A stretch of 64,000 nt of DNA, taken from contig NZ_LIWR01000003.1 of NCBI RefSeq assembly GCF_012978815.1, positions 62,001 through 126,000 of the forward strand, read 5' to 3'. Of this stretch, positions 62,048 to 64,000 are shown piece by piece (position 1 is the stretch's first letter; each line of letters opens with the position of its first letter). The notes under the pieces were generated by a model. The model ran no database searches. It saw nothing but the letters and a program-made list of their open reading frames with translations, and was not told the origin of the DNA. The DNA is from Campylobacter sp. RM16189. GTDB taxonomy: Bacteria > Campylobacterota > Campylobacteria > Campylobacterales > Campylobacteraceae. Made by a program: the position numbers and the translations under genes.

Positions 62048-63175
62048 TTGGTGATAAATATACATTTTCTGAACTTAGAGAGGAAATATCTCAGCAGTCA
62101 AGAGAAAGAACATATTAAAGTTTTAATATCAAATATTGTTTATAAAATTACAAACCAGAACAAAGCAAAAATATTTATATATGAGCAACTAAATTTTATA
62201 TATCAGTTCTATGAATTTGATAGTATGTGCAAAGAGTTTATTGATAGAATAGGTATTTCAGTCGATGAATTTTGTCATATCGATTCAAAAGAATACGAAT
62301 CAGAAACTAATAGTATATTAAGCTGTAAAGGAAATTTTTATAACTTTCTGGATGTCATGTTTATTGTTATAATATCTATTATGAAAAAATATAATATCGG
62401 AAATCCTGAACGTGCGAATATATTTTATAGAAAAAGCACAACGAGATTTTTGGAGCCTATAACTATACAAATAAATAAGCATCCTGCTGAAACTTATTTT
62501 TATGGAGAAGATTTTATAGATATAAATTGGTGTCCGTTACCAGGATATTCTAAAATCAATACTGCAATGAAGCAAAGTTTTTTGAATGAAAATGATTTTT
62601 ATATATCCAAATACGGATTAACTAATATTTCGGCAATGAATAATCTTGATAATATGGTTAATCTTGTTACCGGTCGTGTGAGTGAGGCGGGTTGTTGTAG
62701 AAATGAAACAATGACAGCTAAAGAATTGGTGGTTTTAAGCAAAATATCTGAATATTTTTTGAATCTTGGTTTTGAGGATAAAATGAAAATTTTAACAGAG
62801 TGCATTGGATTTACTAAAATGCCTTTTGCTATCAAAAATAATAAAAGCGGTGTAAATATTCATTTTTTTATCTATCACTTTATGACAGAACCATCGTTAT
62901 TTGAATTTTTTATAACAGATGATGAACATGGAAGTGTTGCTAAAATATGTAAATTTCATCATGGCAAGCGATATGATATGCTAATTCCTGTCAATAAAAC
63001 ATTAGATAATGTTTTATTTGCAAGCATGAATTATATACTTCAACATGTTTACACTGATATTCAAAATTTAAATTTTAATACAGATAATAATTTAATAATA
63101 AAAGAGATGCAAAGATTAAAAGGATTTAAATTTCGTTCTATAGACGAGATTCCTGTTTTTAATAAAAGAATTTAA
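62048..63175 (+). CDS. Unrecognised protein, larger paralogue of the previous gene
   Basis: 375 residues if read from the TTG at 62048, 9 bases after GGGAGG at 62033. A better-placed ATG at 62044 leads into another frame that stops after 24 codons, so either TTG is the true start or there is a frameshift. Residues 45-70 (YEQLNFIYQFY, SMCKEFID, IGI) and 113-119 (KKYNIGN) match the previous protein. Beyond residue 130 lies an extra 245-residue part (FYGEDFIDINWC, GFKFRSIDEIP) with no motif I know. Two Cys-Cys (EAGCCRNE). Effector, immunity or decayed element gene all possible. Confidence 0.6.
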   Translation: MVINIHFLNLERKYLSSQEKEHIKVLISNIVYKITNQNKAKIFIYEQLNFIYQFYEFDSMCKEFIDRIGISVDEFCHIDSKEYESETNSILSCKGNFYNFLDVMFIVIISIMKKYNIGNPERANIFYRKSTTRFLEPITIQINKHPAETYFYGEDFIDINWCPLPGYSKINTAMKQSFLNENDFYISKYGLTNISAMNNLDNMVNLVTGRVSEAGCCRNETMTAKELVVLSKISEYFLNLGFEDKMKILTECIGFTKMPFAIKNNKSGVNIHFFIYHFMTEPSLFEFFITDDEHGSVAKICKFHHGKRYDMLIPVNKTLDNVLFASMNYILQHVYTDIQNLNFNTDNNLIIKEMQRLKGFKFRSIDEIPVFNKRI

Positions 63176-63311
63176 TCTATAAATTTTTATAATTAATTTT
63201 AATAATCGGATTGGTATTAAATACTTTATAGATTTGTCGCATTGTCTCTTTTATCAACACTTCAAAAACTTTTAGCTAAAATAGTTCAAAATTTTAATAC
63301 AAGGTAAGAAA

Positions 63312-64000
63312 TTGCAAGAGTATAAAGAAAATATAAGTAAATGCAAGAATTTAGCCGATCTCGACAAAATTCGCGTAGATTTGCTTGGTAAAAAAGGCAT
63401 CATAACCTCTGAATTTGCCAAACTTAAAAATATGGGCGAAGATGAGAAGAAGGCTTTCGCTGCAAATTTAAATAAGATGCGTGATGAATTTGAGACGCTT
63501 TTAGCCGCTAAAAAAACTGAGCTTGAAAGCGGTGAGATAAAAGCTAAGATGAAAGCAAGCGCCATAGACGTAACACTCTTTAACGAGCCAAGCAGCACCG
63601 GCGCTCTTCATCCGGTTATGGCTACGATGGACCGCATTATAGAGTATTTTATGATGCAAAATTTCTCGCTTGAAACAGGACCTCTAATCGAGGATGATTT
63701 TCATAACTTTGAGGCGCTAAATTTGCCTAAATATCACCCTGCGCGCGACATGCAAGATACGTTTTATTTTAAAGATTTTAAACTGCTTCGCACGCACACA
63801 AGTCCGGTGCAGGTTCGAACCATGATGAGCACAAAGCCTCCTATTCGCATGATAGCGCCCGGTGCTGTGTTTCGCCGCGATATGGACTTAACGCATACTC
63901 CGATGTTTCATCAGGTTGAAGGACTTGTCGTCGAGGATGAAGGCGTAGTTAGCTTTGCAAATTTAAAAAGCATGCTTGAAAATTTCTTAAGGTATATGTT
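63312..64000 (+). CDS. pheS: Phenylalanyl-tRNA synthetase alpha subunit (5' part)
   Basis: Open to the right edge, so only about 229 codons are seen. TTG start after AAGG. Helical N-terminal domain, then the class II catalytic core: [51 protein letters not shown] and [24 protein letters not shown]. Codons are GC-richer than the cassette before it. pheT is expected to follow outside the window. Confidence 0.96.
   Translation, partial: MQEYKENISKCKNLADLDKIRVDLLGKKGIITSEFAKLKNMGEDEKKAFAANLNKMRDEFETLLAAKKTELESGEIKAKMKASAIDVTLFNEPSSTGALHPVMATMDRIIEYFMMQNFSLETGPLIEDDFHNFEALNLPKYHPARDMQDTFYFKDFKLLRTHTSPVQVRTMMSTKPPIRMIAPGAVFRRDMDLTHTPMFHQVEGLVVEDEGVVSFANLKSMLENFLRYM

Overview
This window looks like chromosomal DNA of a Campylobacter (Campylobacterota, formerly epsilon-Proteobacteria) outside the C. 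jejuni/coli group. The sequence is AT-rich, genes are packed with 1-14 base overlaps, and TTG and GTG starts are frequent. Many -10 boxes read TATAAT. Several gene runs match the order I remember from C. jejuni: gatA-guaB-xseB-nitrilase-murC-mutS2; coaX-hypothetical-lipoprotein-YfgM-like facing gatC-cvpA-fur-lysS-glyA-DUF1882-SPOR-aroE; recR-racS-racR facing dnaJ; uvrC facing guaA; purD-RDD-lptD-pnp; atpE-NSS-NSS-pycB-pckA-argH; and hinT next to pheS. Species cannot be decided from this window.

Layout. 1-7.8 kb: end of gatA, guaB (GMP synthesis), metX (methionine), xseB, a nitrilase-fold protein, murC, a small membrane protein and mutS2. 7.8-11.5 kb: a LysE-type exporter, a GGDEF/EAL signalling protein and dapE. 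11.5-14.7 kb, minus strand: hisG (short form), coaX, a small unknown protein, a BamB-like lipoprotein and a YfgM-like membrane protein. 14.8-22.3 kb: gatC, an orphan pilT, cvpA, fur, lysS, glyA, DUF1882, SPOR and aroE. 22.3-31.2 kb: pyk, a TRAP binding protein, recR-racS-racR, dnaJ, uvrC and a small protein. 31.1-41 kb: a 52-residue lipoprotein, guaA, a large RecD-like helicase with a nuclease end (accessory), a bicupin, a YjbR-like protein, a DNA glycosylase, hemD, a 6S (purD-motif) RNA and purD. 41-47.5 kb: RDD protein, lptD, a phosphoribosyltransferase, pnp and a Usp protein. 47.5-54.3 kb: tRNA-Leu(GAG), atpE, two tandem NSS symporters, TRAP dctQM and a DUF4139 protein. 54.4-61 kb: pycB, pckA, a CAP-domain lipoprotein, argH and hinT. 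61.1-63.2 kb: three unrecognised genes, two of which share a domain. 63.3 kb to the end: 5' part of pheS.

Most of the window is housekeeping. pycB and pckA are the oxaloacetate/PEP node, next to pyruvate kinase in function though not position. The TRAP binding protein (24 kb) and the TRAP permease (51 kb) may form one carboxylate importer. guaB and guaA complete GMP synthesis.

The least ordinary parts are the helicase-nuclease gene at 33.2-36.9 kb, which sits in poorly coding flanks beside a nested palindrome, and the AT-rich cassette at 61.1-63.2 kb between hinT and pheS. I see no CRISPR array, rRNA, complete insertion sequence, integrase or prophage gene.
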